DNA of 64,000 nt, from NCBI RefSeq assembly GCF_036689865.1, contig NZ_JBAHUQ010000006.1, forward strand, positions 94,751-158,750. Direction: 5' to 3'. Below are positions 34,829 to 43,781 of this stretch, piece after piece (positions within the stretch are counted from its first letter, which is position 1; each line of letters opens with the position of its first letter). The translations under genes were made by a program, and so were the position numbers. The notes below the pieces were generated by a model. It was not told the origin of the DNA, made no database searches, and worked only from the letters and a program-made list of their open reading frames with translations. Source of the stretch: Magnetococcus sp. PR-3. GTDB lineage: Bacteria; Pseudomonadota; Magnetococcia; Magnetococcales; Magnetococcaceae.

Positions 34829-36967
34829 AACCCTGAGACCGGTTATGGGGTGTTGGCGGTCGCCCCCGATGAAGCACCCGAGCTAAACCACACGGTGGTG
34901 GGTACCTTACCGGCACCTGCGGTAGAGATGCGTGTGCGTGTTCATGGCCTATGGGTAAGCAATGCCAAATATGGGTTACAGTTTAAGGCAGAAAAATTTG
35001 AACCTCAGGCCACGACCATGGAAGAGGCGATAACCCTTTATCTAAAAGGCGGGGGTATTAAAGGCATTGGCAAAACCCTGGCCCCTAAGTTGGTACAAAG
35101 GTTTGGAAGTGGGCTGTTTGATATGCTTGATGAACGGCCAGATGCCCTCTTAAAGATCAAAGGGATTGGGCGGGCCAACAAAGAGCAGATTATTCAACAT
35201 TGGCAAGGTGCCAGAGCCGATGCGCAGATTATGCTGATGCTCTATCAGTTGGGGTTTGGTCCGGCGTTAACCCGTGCGGTTAGTCGTAAGTTAAAAGAGA
35301 GCCATCCTGAACAGGATGCTTTAAAAATATTGAAAGAGAACCCCTATCTATTGGCACAAGTGCGGGGCATTTCATTTCAACGTGCAGACCGTGCGGCATT
35401 AGCGCTGGATATCAGCCCATTTGATGCACGGCGTATTGAAGCGGCCATGTTGGAGGTGCTCAGCCATTTAGCGGGGAGTGAAGGTCATACCCTATTGGAG
35501 GAGACCACTTTTCACCAGCGCTTGGCGGTATTGCTCCAGCTTCAGGATGAGCAAGAACAACTGGAATCTATGGTCCTGGATCGTTTGGACCTGGGGGAGG
35601 GGCCGGTGGTGCGGGTGGTGGATGCCGATGGAACCACCCATGTACAGTTGGCCCGTTACCATGGTTATGAAAAAGAGATCGCCTTTCATTTAAACCGCTT
35701 ACAGGGTCCTAACCCCATTGGCAGTATGTCAGAAGATTGGATCCAACGTGTCAGCCGCGGTGCTTTTACCTTATCTCCTGACCAGCAAGCGGCTCTGACG
35801 ACTGTAACCGGTGAAAAAATGGCCATCCTAACCGGTGGGCCAGGTATGGGTAAAACGACCATTACCCGTTATGTGATTGAACATGCCGTTGCCCATAAAC
35901 AGAGCGTCAAGCTCTGTGCACCCACAGGTCGGGCGGCCAAGCAGTTGGCGGAAGCCACCGGTGAGGTTGCGCTGACCATCCACCGTCTTATGGGTAAAAA
36001 TAGTGATGAGGAGGTCGAAGGTAAACAGACCTTTAGCTGTGACCTGCTGGTGGTGGATGAGAGCTCCATGATGGATGAGTGGATGGCCAGCTCTTTGTTA
36101 AAGCTCTTACCGGATCATTGTCGGGTACTGTTGGTGGGGGATGCCGATCAGTTGCCTTCTGTCGCGGCTGGGCGGGTATTGCAGGATCTCATTCATAGCG
36201 GTGTGGTGCCGGTGGCTCGGTTAACAGAGGTGCACCGTCAAGCTGAGGGTTCAGGTATTGCACTTGGCGCGGTTGAAATATTAGCCGGTCGACGCCCCCA
36301 GATGGCCAGAGATCTAAAGTTTGTCGAAGTACGTGAAGGGATGGATCATCTCCACCACTGTGCCCAACGTATGTTGGATGGGGTGCAAAAAATGATCACC
36401 GTGGGGGAGATCGCAGCAGCGGATATTCAGGTGATTACACCCATGCATGGGACAGAAGTGGGGGTAAAAGCGCTTAATGAAAAACTGCATGAGGCGCTTA
36501 ACCCTTATGAAGAGGGAGAGCTGGTTTTTGAACTGGAGGGGTTTGCCTACCGGGCCGGTTGCCGGGTGATGCAGACCAAAAATGATTATGAACTGGAGCT
36601 GTACAATGGGGATCAAGGTGAGATTGTTGATTTAAAAAAAGACCAACATGGGGTTTGGCAAATCATCGCTCGGTTTGATGGTGCGCAGAAGCTGTTGGAT
36701 GAAGAGCAGATGCGCAATATTGTCCCCAGTTATGCCATCACTGTGCATAAAAGTCAGGGAGGGCAGTTTGGTTATGTGGTCACCCCGGTGGTGACGGCCC
36801 ATCAGAAAATGCTCTACCGTAATCTTTTTTACACCTGTGTAACCCGTGCCCGTAAAGGGGTTGTGTTGGTGGGTTCGCAGCCTGCGTTGCAGATGGCCAT
36901 TACTTTTAAAGAAAATATGCAACGTCACACCGGTTTGTGCAGTCGTATTCAAGAGCGTATGGGCTAA
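34787..36967 (+). CDS. recD2: RecD2-like DNA helicase (superfamily 1B)
   Basis: A 726-residue ATP-dependent 5'-3' DNA helicase of the RecD2/TraA class (no RecBC genes near). Start ATG 34787 (MESFTGRIHQIIYHNPETGYGVL); GTG 34781 is also in frame. N-terminal OB-like region, then paired helix-hairpin-helix repeats (GGGIKGIGKTLAPKLV, LLKIKGIGRANKEQI). Motor domains: Walker A GGPGMGKTT with Lys356, the motif CAPTGRAAKQL, Walker B VVDESSMMD, GDADQLPSV, and the C-terminal AITVHKSQGGQF and VTRARKGVVLVG motifs. Takes part in DNA repair or replication-fork processing. Stands alone, followed by holA in the same direction. Confidence 0.92.
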   Translation: MESFTGRIHQIIYHNPETGYGVLAVAPDEAPELNHTVVGTLPAPAVEMRVRVHGLWVSNAKYGLQFKAEKFEPQATTMEEAITLYLKGGGIKGIGKTLAPKLVQRFGSGLFDMLDERPDALLKIKGIGRANKEQIIQHWQGARADAQIMLMLYQLGFGPALTRAVSRKLKESHPEQDALKILKENPYLLAQVRGISFQRADRAALALDISPFDARRIEAAMLEVLSHLAGSEGHTLLEETTFHQRLAVLLQLQDEQEQLESMVLDRLDLGEGPVVRVVDADGTTHVQLARYHGYEKEIAFHLNRLQGPNPIGSMSEDWIQRVSRGAFTLSPDQQAALTTVTGEKMAILTGGPGMGKTTITRYVIEHAVAHKQSVKLCAPTGRAAKQLAEATGEVALTIHRLMGKNSDEEVEGKQTFSCDLLVVDESSMMDEWMASSLLKLLPDHCRVLLVGDADQLPSVAAGRVLQDLIHSGVVPVARLTEVHRQAEGSGIALGAVEILAGRRPQMARDLKFVEVREGMDHLHHCAQRMLDGVQKMITVGEIAAADIQVITPMHGTEVGVKALNEKLHEALNPYEEGELVFELEGFAYRAGCRVMQTKNDYELELYNGDQGEIVDLKKDQHGVWQIIARFDGAQKLLDEEQMRNIVPSYAITVHKSQGGQFGYVVTPVVTAHQKMLYRNLFYTCVTRARKGVVLVGSQPALQMAITFKENMQRHTGLCSRIQERMG

Positions 36968-37114
36968 GTATTGGCCTAGAGCCTTTTAACGAATGGGGGT
37001 GTCCACCCTCTGTTCCAACAGGTATGGGGTGTGCGCTTACCAAAACCCTGCCTTTATGGGGGGGGTTCCTGTTATCTTATCCGCAGTTATTACCTTTTCC
37101 CCGCGACGGTTGTT

Positions 37115-38155
37115 ATGAAAATAAAAGATCGAGATCTGCCCGGTAAACTCAAAGGCAAATCCTACCCTTTGGCCATATTACTTTATGGGCAGGAGCAGGG
37201 TCGTATTGAAACGACCGCCGCAACGGTTGAAAAGTGGGTGCTAGGTGGGGATGCTGATCGTGATTTTGACCTAGAACGCTTCTATGGAGGGGACCTGGAT
37301 GAAGGGCATTTTCTCAGTGCCTGTCGGTCTATTCCCTTTATGGCAGATATGCGCCTGGTGGTGGTGAAAGAGGCAGATAAACTGAGCCCCCCCCAACGTA
37401 AATCTTTTGTGACCTATCTGGATAACGAACCTTCCAGCTCCACCGTTGTTCTGTTTCTTTCCGCCAACTTGGAAGCTTCAAACGCGCTACGTAAAGGGTT
37501 GGAAAAACATGATCGCTGCTGGGTAACCCCCTTCTATCCATTGGAGGGGCGCCATATGGGGGGGTGGATTGAAGAGCATATCAAAGCCAATGGGTACCGT
37601 GCGGCAGATCGAGATCTCATACCCATGCTGGTTCAATTGCTCGAAGGGGATACCCGCAATGCAGAGCGGGAGTTGGAGAAGCTCTATCTCTATGTGGGAA
37701 AACCGGGTGCCATTACCCTGGATGCCGCCCGTGCTGTAGTGGGTGAGGCCTCCATACATAGTGGTTTTGATCTGGCAGATTCGGTGTTACGGGGGGATGC
37801 CAAAAAAGCCCTACGCACCCTGGATAAACTGGTGCAATCCGGGGGTATGTCCGAAGCGTTGCCGCTGCTTGGGTTGTTGACCCAGCGTATTCGCCGTCTG
37901 GCCCAGGCTCAAGGTTGGATGCAGCGTGGTATGGGGGGCGATGAAGTTACCCGTAAGCTACGTATTTTCTGGAAAGAGAAAGACCGTTTTCTGGCCCAGT
38001 GTAATCAAGTACCGGCAAAAAATTTGGCGGAAGCTTTAATCACCTGCCAGGAGACAGACCGGTTGCTCAAGGGGGCCGAGGGATCTCGGCCCCCAGAGCA
38101 GGTCTTGGGTTCTATGATTCTGCGCCTTGCGCGGCTATTTGGCGGGCGTCCATAA
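37115..38155 (+). CDS. holA: DNA polymerase III subunit delta
   Basis: Clamp-loader delta subunit, 346 residues from ATG 37115; the frame extends upstream to 37031 but those residues are unlike the family. N-terminal AAA-like domain (LLYGQEQGRIETTAATVEKW, SIPFMADMRLVVVKEADKL, STVVLFLSANLE) lacking a Walker A, as expected for delta. The helical middle has GDTRNAERELEKLYLY, and the C-terminal collar domain has LADSVLRGDAKKALRTLDKL and PLLGLLTQRIRRLAQ. Opens the beta clamp during loading. Its last 44 bp overlap the convergent MFS gene. Confidence 0.9.
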   Translation: MKIKDRDLPGKLKGKSYPLAILLYGQEQGRIETTAATVEKWVLGGDADRDFDLERFYGGDLDEGHFLSACRSIPFMADMRLVVVKEADKLSPPQRKSFVTYLDNEPSSSTVVLFLSANLEASNALRKGLEKHDRCWVTPFYPLEGRHMGGWIEEHIKANGYRAADRDLIPMLVQLLEGDTRNAERELEKLYLYVGKPGAITLDAARAVVGEASIHSGFDLADSVLRGDAKKALRTLDKLVQSGGMSEALPLLGLLTQRIRRLAQAQGWMQRGMGGDEVTRKLRIFWKEKDRFLAQCNQVPAKNLAEALITCQETDRLLKGAEGSRPPEQVLGSMILRLARLFGGRP

Positions 38156-39350
38156 TCCGATCCCGACTTAAGGGAATGAGCGTCCCCAGCAGGAAGGCCA
38201 TACCCAGGGCGCTGAGCAGAAAGACATTCCCCTGCAAAGAGACAAAGGCCAACCCGGCCCATAGCGGACCCAGTACCCGGCCGAGTGCGCCCATGGACTG
38301 GAACAGCCCCATCATCAAACCTTGTTTATCTTTATCCGTATTCAGACTAACCAGTGAAGAGAATGCGGGATGCACTAAACCTGCACCGGTGGCGGCCAAG
38401 GCCAGTGCAATCAGGATCATGGTATAGCTAGACGCTTGCCCCAGTAGCATCAACCCCAGTGCAATCAGGATCAAACCGGTATAAGCGGTGCGGATCTCCC
38501 CCCATTTGGGGACCAGCCGACGCACAATACCGCCTTGCACAATGGCCATAACCACCCCAACAAAGGCAAACAGGTGGCCATTTTCAGACATGGTCTGTGC
38601 ACCACTGCTCCACCCCATGACAAGTTGTGTCCATAGGGGTAGGGACATCTCAAAAGCGGCAAATAGGGTGATGAAAATACCCATGAACAGGCAGACCATT
38701 AAGGCACCAGGATAGTTACGGGCCTGCTGCCAGGGGTGTAGGGAGAGCGGGTGGGCACGCTTGGCCAGGGGCTCTTGCTGTTCCTGGCTTAGATCGCGGG
38801 TTTCTGAGAGCAGGAACAGGGCGGCCACCGCATTAATGCCGGTAATGGCTGCTGCGGCCAAGGGGGCTGCGCTGATCCCAAACTCTGCGGCTAAATAACC
38901 CCCCATTGCTGGCCCCAATACAAAGCCCAAACTAAACGCAGCACCAATAATACCCATCGCCTGGGCACGTTTTTCTGGGGGTGTCAGATCTGCCATCGCG
39001 GCTTGGGCTGCAGCAATGTTGGCCCCCATAAACCCAGCCAGAGCACGGGAGAGAATGAGTACAATCAAACTCTCTGCCAGACCATAGATCAGGTAGGAAA
39101 AAGCCGAACCAAAGAGACCAATAATCAGTACAGGGCGTCGTCCCACACGGTCAGAAAGGCGTCCCCACAGCGGTGAGAAGAGGAACTGCATCAGGGAGTA
39201 GACCCCCATCAACACACCGATCTCAAAGGTGGAGGCGTTAAACATAGGGTCGCTGGCATAGTTGGGCAACAGCGGTAGGACCAGACCAAAACCAAGCAGG
39301 TCCAGAAAGACCGTGAAGAAAATGATACCGATGGTACTTTTGCGTTTCAT
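38112..39350 (-). CDS. MFS drug exporter, TetA/multidrug type
   Basis: A 412-residue 12-TM transporter from ATG 39350 (AGGA 8 bases upstream); the frame to 39431 adds an unlikely soluble leader. Typical DHA1 features: TM1 with FLDLLGFGLVLPLLPNYA, loop 2-3 motif A (GRLSDRVGRRPVL), and motif C-like GAAFSLGFVLGPAMGGYLA in TM5. It is most like TetA-family proton/drug antiporters. Substrate cannot be read from sequence. Its 3' end overlaps holA by 44 bp in convergent orientation, which is unusually long for unrelated genes. Confidence 0.9.
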   Translation of the reverse strand: MKRKSTIGIIFFTVFLDLLGFGLVLPLLPNYASDPMFNASTFEIGVLMGVYSLMQFLFSPLWGRLSDRVGRRPVLIIGLFGSAFSYLIYGLAESLIVLILSRALAGFMGANIAAAQAAMADLTPPEKRAQAMGIIGAAFSLGFVLGPAMGGYLAAEFGISAAPLAAAAITGINAVAALFLLSETRDLSQEQQEPLAKRAHPLSLHPWQQARNYPGALMVCLFMGIFITLFAAFEMSLPLWTQLVMGWSSGAQTMSENGHLFAFVGVVMAIVQGGIVRRLVPKWGEIRTAYTGLILIALGLMLLGQASSYTMILIALALAATGAGLVHPAFSSLVSLNTDKDKQGLMMGLFQSMGALGRVLGPLWAGLAFVSLQGNVFLLSALGMAFLLGTLIPLSRDRIMDARQIAAQGAES

Positions 39351-39599
39351 AGAGTCGTCCTGCCTTGGGGTACAGGGTATAATCTTTTCAAGGTGATGAA
39401 TCCCTGAAAAAGTATGAAGTTGACGGGGCATTCTTGGGGCCAGTTAGCCCCGGATGCCGACATAATGATGCGCCACATGCTGTTGGGATGACCATATGCC
39501 CCTAAAGGCAGGGGGTCTCTGGATGCACAGCAATCATTGGCGCCCTATTATGATGATGTGACAACAATAATTCCAATATAAAAGCATGCTGTCTGGCGA
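39351..39599. other. intergenic, upstream of MFS gene
   Basis: With the terminator behind it this is a 306-bp gap. No gene seen. Confidence 0.45.
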
Positions 39600-39637
39600 C
39601 AAAAAAAGGCCGAACCCTGTTGGATCCGGCCTTTTTT
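39600..39637 (-). terminator. terminator after the antiporter gene
   Basis: Stem AAAAAAGGCCG / CGGCCTTTTTT around a 14-base partly paired loop, with A and T runs on both sides, 20 bp beyond the antiporter stop. Functional in either direction in principle. Confidence 0.85.
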
Positions 39638-39656
39638 ATGATTCACACCCTAAGCA

Positions 39657-41123
39657 TCAATTTACGGGTACGCCAGCCTGGTTCGCATTGACCAAGAAGT
39701 GCACACCGATGGAGGCAAAGTAGCCAATCGCGATGACAGGTGCCCACTTTAAGTGGCCGAAGAAGGTGTACATGCCGCGGGCTTGACCCATCAGCGCAAC
39801 ACCCGCTGCGGAACCAATGGAGAGCATAGAGCCACCGACACCAGCGGTCAGGGTAACCAGCAACCACTGCAGCATGTCCATCTCAGGCATCATGGTCAAC
39901 ACCGCAAACATAACGGGGATGTTATCCACAATGGCGGAGAGGAAGCCCACCGTGATGTTGGCCCAGGTTGGACCCCAGTCGATGAACATAACCTTGGAGA
40001 CGATCTCCAGGTAGCCGATGAAGCCCAGGCCACCAACGCAGAGGATAACACCGTAGAAGAACAGCAGTGTATCCCACTCAGCCCGTTCCACCTTACGGAA
40101 GATATCAAAGCGGACATCACCGATCTCGCCATCTTCACCATGCTGCTCGCGGGAGTGGGTCAGCTTTAGGTAGTAAGCATACAGCTTAAGCAGACCTAAA
40201 CCGGTGGTCATACCGACCATGGGGGGCATGTGCAGGAAGTTATGGAAGCTTACTGCGGTGACGATGGTCATCAGGAACAGACCAATGATCACAAAACCAC
40301 CCCGGCGAATTTCCACCACTTCATCACTGGCTTCCGGTGTATCGGTAGAAACCGTACGGGCCATGATGTAGGCAGGGATCAGCCAGTTAACCAGTGAGGG
40401 AACGAAGAGCAGGAAGAAGGTGGTAAAAGGTACTACGCCCTTCTGCCAAACCATCAGGGTCGTGATATCACCAAAGGGGCTGAAAGCACCACCGGCGTTT
40501 GCAGCAACCACAATGTTGATACACGCAATACCCACAAATTGGGGCCTGCTTCGTCCCACCGCCAAGATCACCGCACACATCAACAGTGCTGTGGTCAGGT
40601 TATCTGCAATGGGGGAGATGAAGAAGGAGAGCACACCGGTCATCCAGAACATCTGGCGGTAACTAAAGCCAGAGCGGACCAACCACGCACGCAGCGCCTG
40701 GAAGACTTGACGTTCGTCCAAGGCGTTGATGTAGGTCATCGCAACCAAAAGGAACAGGAACAGTTCAGCAAATTCCAGAATGTTGTGACGTACAGCAGCT
40801 TCTGCTGCATGCTGTACGGCTTTTTGGGTGCCTGGGTCGGCAATACCACCGGCAAAGTCGGCATAAACATACGCGACAATGGCCCAGATCAAACCTGCTG
40901 CAAAGATCACAGGTTTGGATTTGCGCATGTGGGTAAACTCTTCACCCATTACCAGAGCATAGGCAAGCACAAAGATCACAATAGCTGTTGGACCAACCCA
41001 CATCTCGGTGAGATCGGGCAGATTATCCGGTAACGGCATACCACCGCCTGCGGCCATGGCCAGTTCCGGCATACCCAACAGTACCAGCATCGCAGCCAGA
41101 CTGTACAAGAAGAGCTTATTCAA
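39657..41123 (-). CDS. nhaD: Na+/H+ antiporter, NhaD type
   Basis: A 488-residue inner-membrane protein of the ArsB/NhaD superfamily. It has an N-terminal signal-like helix ending AMAAGG, then about 12 further TM helices. NhaD hallmarks include FAELFLFLLVAMTYINAL, WMTGVLSFFISPIADNLTTALL, NIVVAANAGGAFSPFGDITTLMVW, and near the end SAIVDNIPVMFAVL and GSAAGVALMG. Exchanges cytoplasmic Na+ (or Li+) for external protons; common in marine and haloalkaliphilic bacteria. It is a single gene with its own terminator. An 11-bp direct repeat occurs in its upstream region. Confidence 0.93.
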   Translation of the reverse strand: MNKLFLYSLAAMLVLLGMPELAMAAGGGMPLPDNLPDLTEMWVGPTAIVIFVLAYALVMGEEFTHMRKSKPVIFAAGLIWAIVAYVYADFAGGIADPGTQKAVQHAAEAAVRHNILEFAELFLFLLVAMTYINALDERQVFQALRAWLVRSGFSYRQMFWMTGVLSFFISPIADNLTTALLMCAVILAVGRSRPQFVGIACINIVVAANAGGAFSPFGDITTLMVWQKGVVPFTTFFLLFVPSLVNWLIPAYIMARTVSTDTPEASDEVVEIRRGGFVIIGLFLMTIVTAVSFHNFLHMPPMVGMTTGLGLLKLYAYYLKLTHSREQHGEDGEIGDVRFDIFRKVERAEWDTLLFFYGVILCVGGLGFIGYLEIVSKVMFIDWGPTWANITVGFLSAIVDNIPVMFAVLTMMPEMDMLQWLLVTLTAGVGGSMLSIGSAAGVALMGQARGMYTFFGHLKWAPVIAIGYFASIGVHFLVNANQAGVPVN

Positions 41124-41510
41124 GGCTCCCTCCTAAAACATGGAAAAGAGTCTAAAGACTGGTAATCTACATGCGTAGTTCTGTGGAACACAAAAAGTAG
41201 ACTCCAGCAGCGGCAGATTTTAGCCGGTTCCCACAAGGCTTGCAATACGATAACGCCCGTATTTGTAACGGTTTGAATCACGTCCTAAGATTCTGGCTTC
41301 TACAAACCAGAGCCTTTTCTATGCAGTGCAGAAAAAAACCGTGTGGTGTACTGAAGATAGCGATGATTGCTCTAATAAGGTTGTATTTCCGTCTCACCTT
41401 TTGCAGGTGCAAAAAAAATTCAGAACCTGACACTTTTGCAGGTAAAATCCCCTCAAATCTGTCTGTTTTGAGGGGGGTAGTCCCACAAAAAAAACCCTGC
41501 TTACGGTTTC
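41124..41510. other. intergenic region with repeats and a hairpin
   Basis: A 387-bp gap upstream of nhaD and downstream of the HAD gene. It contains the 11-bp direct repeat CTTTTGCAGGT (41398-41408 and 41433-41443, 35 bp apart), the first copy inside a palindrome CACCT-TTTGC-AGGTG, and the terminator-like hairpin listed next. Confidence 0.5.
41449..41475 (-). terminator. hairpin downstream of HAD gene
   Basis: Perfect 9-bp stem CCCCTCAAA / TTTGAGGGG with a 9-base loop; on the minus strand it is followed by ATTTTACC. Confidence 0.55.
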
Positions 41511-42461
41511 TTAAGGTGAGACCGCTGGGACAAAAAAGTCGGGTAAAATGGATTGCTCCGCACAATAATCCCGCCAACTCAGGTCCATATGCGCCAGTGT
41601 ACCCGAGCCCACCAGGCAGGTTTTTAGGCCCATGCGGTTGCCACCCAGAATATCGGTCTCTGGGGTATCCCCAATCATCACTATTTCTTCAAGGGGTACA
41701 TGGGGTACCGAGGCCAAAGCTTTTTCAAACACCGGTGAGAAGGGCTTGCCCAAGCCAATAAAAGGCGCCCCATGGCGTTGGTTCAGATCTAAGGCCGCAT
41801 GACCAGCAACGGGCATCCAACCACCATCGGGTAGGGGCACCACCATATCGGGGTTGGCCACCAACATGGGGAGAGACTGGCGGCTCATAATGGCCTCCAC
41901 ATGGGGTTGGTAAGGGGTATCCCAATACAGAGAGTCACTACAGACCAGTAAGGAGCGGGGAGGGCTCTGTGCCAAGCGGTTATCGCCAGGGGGGCGTTCC
42001 AGTTGATCTGGGTTAGGCGCATAGGCCGCCCGGCTCTGGGCAGAGCCAATCAGTAAATAGGGGGTGTTCCGCAGTGTGCTGCGTTGTAAATAGTCGGAGA
42101 CCACCATGCCCGATGTGATCAATTCTGAAATCTCAAAGTGTACATGGCGCTGGGCCAATTTCTGTTGAATGGACGGTAGGGACTCATGCCCATTATTGGA
42201 CAGTAGGCGAATGGTCTTTCCCTGATCGCGCAGGTGCTGCATGGCATCTGCCACACCTTGCTGTTGGGTGGCACCGCCATATAGTACCCCATAAGCATCA
42301 AAAAAAAGTGTGCTAAAGGGTTCTACAGCCTGCATAAATGTGGTTTCTACAGCCATTTTTCCTTGGTTGTAAGCACCGCCATTCAACCACCGAACATAGC
42401 TGCGATAAAGGGTGCGAAGTTGGGCACCCTGATCAATTAACTGTTTAGACATCGACACCAT
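41511..42461 (-). CDS. HAD-IIA family phosphatase (NagD/PGP-like)
   Basis: A 316-residue HAD hydrolase with a C2-type cap. Motif I is FFDAYGVLYGG (nucleophile Asp, with Ala-Tyr where DxDG has x-D, so the usual second Asp is replaced by Tyr). Motif II is RLLSNNG, and the later motifs are GLGKPFSPVF and MIGDTPETDILGGNRMGLKTCLV. The cap contains LLIGSAQSRAAY. The family dephosphorylates nucleotides or phosphoglycolate; losing the second acid may change or weaken catalysis. ATG 42461 has AAGG 7 bases ahead; ATG 42452 is an alternative. Divergent from the LysR gene. Confidence 0.87.
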   Translation of the reverse strand: MVSMSKQLIDQGAQLRTLYRSYVRWLNGGAYNQGKMAVETTFMQAVEPFSTLFFDAYGVLYGGATQQQGVADAMQHLRDQGKTIRLLSNNGHESLPSIQQKLAQRHVHFEISELITSGMVVSDYLQRSTLRNTPYLLIGSAQSRAAYAPNPDQLERPPGDNRLAQSPPRSLLVCSDSLYWDTPYQPHVEAIMSRQSLPMLVANPDMVVPLPDGGWMPVAGHAALDLNQRHGAPFIGLGKPFSPVFEKALASVPHVPLEEIVMIGDTPETDILGGNRMGLKTCLVGSGTLAHMDLSWRDYCAEQSILPDFFVPAVSP

Positions 42462-42615
42462 TCCCAGCCTTATTTGGTCAACCTATCCTGATTAAGTGAT
42501 TTTTATCTATACATCGATCAGAGATTTTTTTAACATATCAAATACGTTATAAGAATTTTTTTGGGTTTTGGAGTGTAGCGCTGCCACCTGCCAAATGTGG
42601 CAAGGGGGGGAAGTC

Positions 42616-43536
42616 ATGAGTTTTTCCGATACACGTTTACGGGTTTTCTACGCGGTTGCCAAGCATCTATCCTTTACCCGAGCGGCGGAGGAGCTCTATT
42701 TGACCCAACCTGCGGTCACTTTTCAAATTCGCCAGCTTGAAGAGCATTTTGATACCCGCCTATTTGACCGTCACCATAACCGTATCTCCCTGACCGAAGC
42801 TGGGCAGGAGGTCTACAGCTATGCTGAACGTATTTTGGATCTCTACCGAGAGACCGAAAAAGCGGTCAGTGAGTTAACAGGTGTGACCCGTGGTGTGGTT
42901 AAAGTTGGGGCATCCACCACCATTGGTGAGTACCTGCTGCCACGTATTCTCAGCGATTATCGTGATCAGTTCAATGATGTACAGATCCGCCTCTCCATTG
43001 ATAATACCCGTACGGTTGTGCGTAAGTTGGAAGATGCCACCATTGATGTGGGTATGATTGAGGGACCGGTTAAAAATAAGAACATTGCCCGCGAAGGGTG
43101 CTTGGATGATGAGTTGGTGATTATCCTACCCCCGGATCATCCCCTTATTTCATTGGACGAAATTCCCGTTAAAGAGCTAAAAGCCTACCCCTTTGTCAGT
43201 CGTGAGGAGGGCTCTGGTACCCGTCAGGTGGTGCATGATCATCTGCTCCAAGCAGGTCTGCCTTATGACCAGTTGGATATTGTGCTGGAGCTGGGTTCGA
43301 CTGAGGCTGTCAAAGGGTCTGTCGAAGGGGGAATCGGTATTGGCGTGGTTTCTAGCGCTTCACTGATCAAAGAGTTGAAGTTGGGCACTTTGGTGGCCAA
43401 ACGGGTTCAGGGTGTACGTATTACCCGTACCATCAACTTTATCCACCAGAAGCAGAAGTTTCGCTCCAAAGCGGTGGAAGCTTTTATCAACTTTGCCAAA
43501 GACCACTGTAAAAATATGGTCTCAGTCATCGACTGA
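42616..43536 (+). CDS. LysR-family regulator (CysB/CbbR-like)
   Basis: A 307-residue regulator; ATG 42616 follows GGGGGAAG and the extra 16 codons upstream are unlikely. Winged helix at ~1-62 (RLRVFYAVAKHLSFTRAAEELYLTQ, then AVTFQIRQLEEHF), linker, and an effector domain ~90-300 (VGASTTIGEYLLPRIL, DVGMIEGPV, SREEGSGTRQVV, GSTEAVKGSVEGGIGIGVVS). The SREEGSGTR segment is typical of CbbR/CysB-like members that respond to sulfur or carbon metabolites. The last ~23 codons and the following terminator are repeated immediately downstream. Confidence 0.93.
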   Translation: MSFSDTRLRVFYAVAKHLSFTRAAEELYLTQPAVTFQIRQLEEHFDTRLFDRHHNRISLTEAGQEVYSYAERILDLYRETEKAVSELTGVTRGVVKVGASTTIGEYLLPRILSDYRDQFNDVQIRLSIDNTRTVVRKLEDATIDVGMIEGPVKNKNIAREGCLDDELVIILPPDHPLISLDEIPVKELKAYPFVSREEGSGTRQVVHDHLLQAGLPYDQLDIVLELGSTEAVKGSVEGGIGIGVVSSASLIKELKLGTLVAKRVQGVRITRTINFIHQKQKFRSKAVEAFINFAKDHCKNMVSVID

Positions 43537-43630
43537 GCAGGTGGGTTTAAGCCATAAGAAAAAAGCCCTGGCACGTGTTGCCAGGGCTTTTTTTATATGG
43601 TTTGTCTATCGACAGAGCTTATCCATCCAT
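43465..43630 (+). repeat. tandem duplication, copy 1 (end of LysR gene, terminator, relic end of CorC gene)
   Basis: Starts at TCCAAAGCGG inside the last LysR codons and runs through the stop, the terminator and a short copy of the 3' end of the minus-strand CorC gene (minus: Met-Asp-Gly-stop). The equivalent positions in copy 2 lie 166 bp further on. Confidence 0.85.
43559..43594. terminator. bidirectional terminator, copy 1
   Basis: Perfect stem AAGCCCTGGCA / TGCCAGGGCTT with loop CGTGT, flanked by A and T runs, 23 bp after the LysR stop. Confidence 0.9.
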
Positions 43631-43636
43631 TCCAAA

Positions 43637-43702
43637 GTGGTGGCAGTCTTTGTCAACTCTGCCAAAGAGCACGGTAAAAAGATGGTTTCCGTTATCGACT
43701 GA
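43637..43702 (+). pseudogene. detached LysR C-terminal fragment
   Basis: Reads as a second version of the last ~22 residues of the LysR protein with its own TGA, but has no start or DNA-binding part. It is either a remnant of a paralogous LysR gene or a diverged duplicate. Confidence 0.7.
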
Positions 43703-43724
43703 GCAGGTGGGTTTAAGCCATAAG

Positions 43725-43759
43725 AAAAAAGCCCTGGCACGTGTTGCCAGGGCTTTTTT
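43725..43759. terminator. bidirectional terminator, copy 2
   Basis: Same stem and loop as copy 1, located 23 bp beyond the CorC gene stop; serves that gene on the minus strand. Confidence 0.9.
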
Positions 43760-43781
43760 ATACGGTTTGTCTATCGACAGC

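Noticed and set aside
39753..41033. Plus-strand frames opposite nhaD
   Set aside because: The minus strand carries a full NhaD antiporter; the plus frames are compositional shadows of TM segments.
41240..41761. 173-codon plus frame upstream of and inside the HAD gene
   Set aside because: Runs through a terminator hairpin and antisense to conserved HAD motifs.
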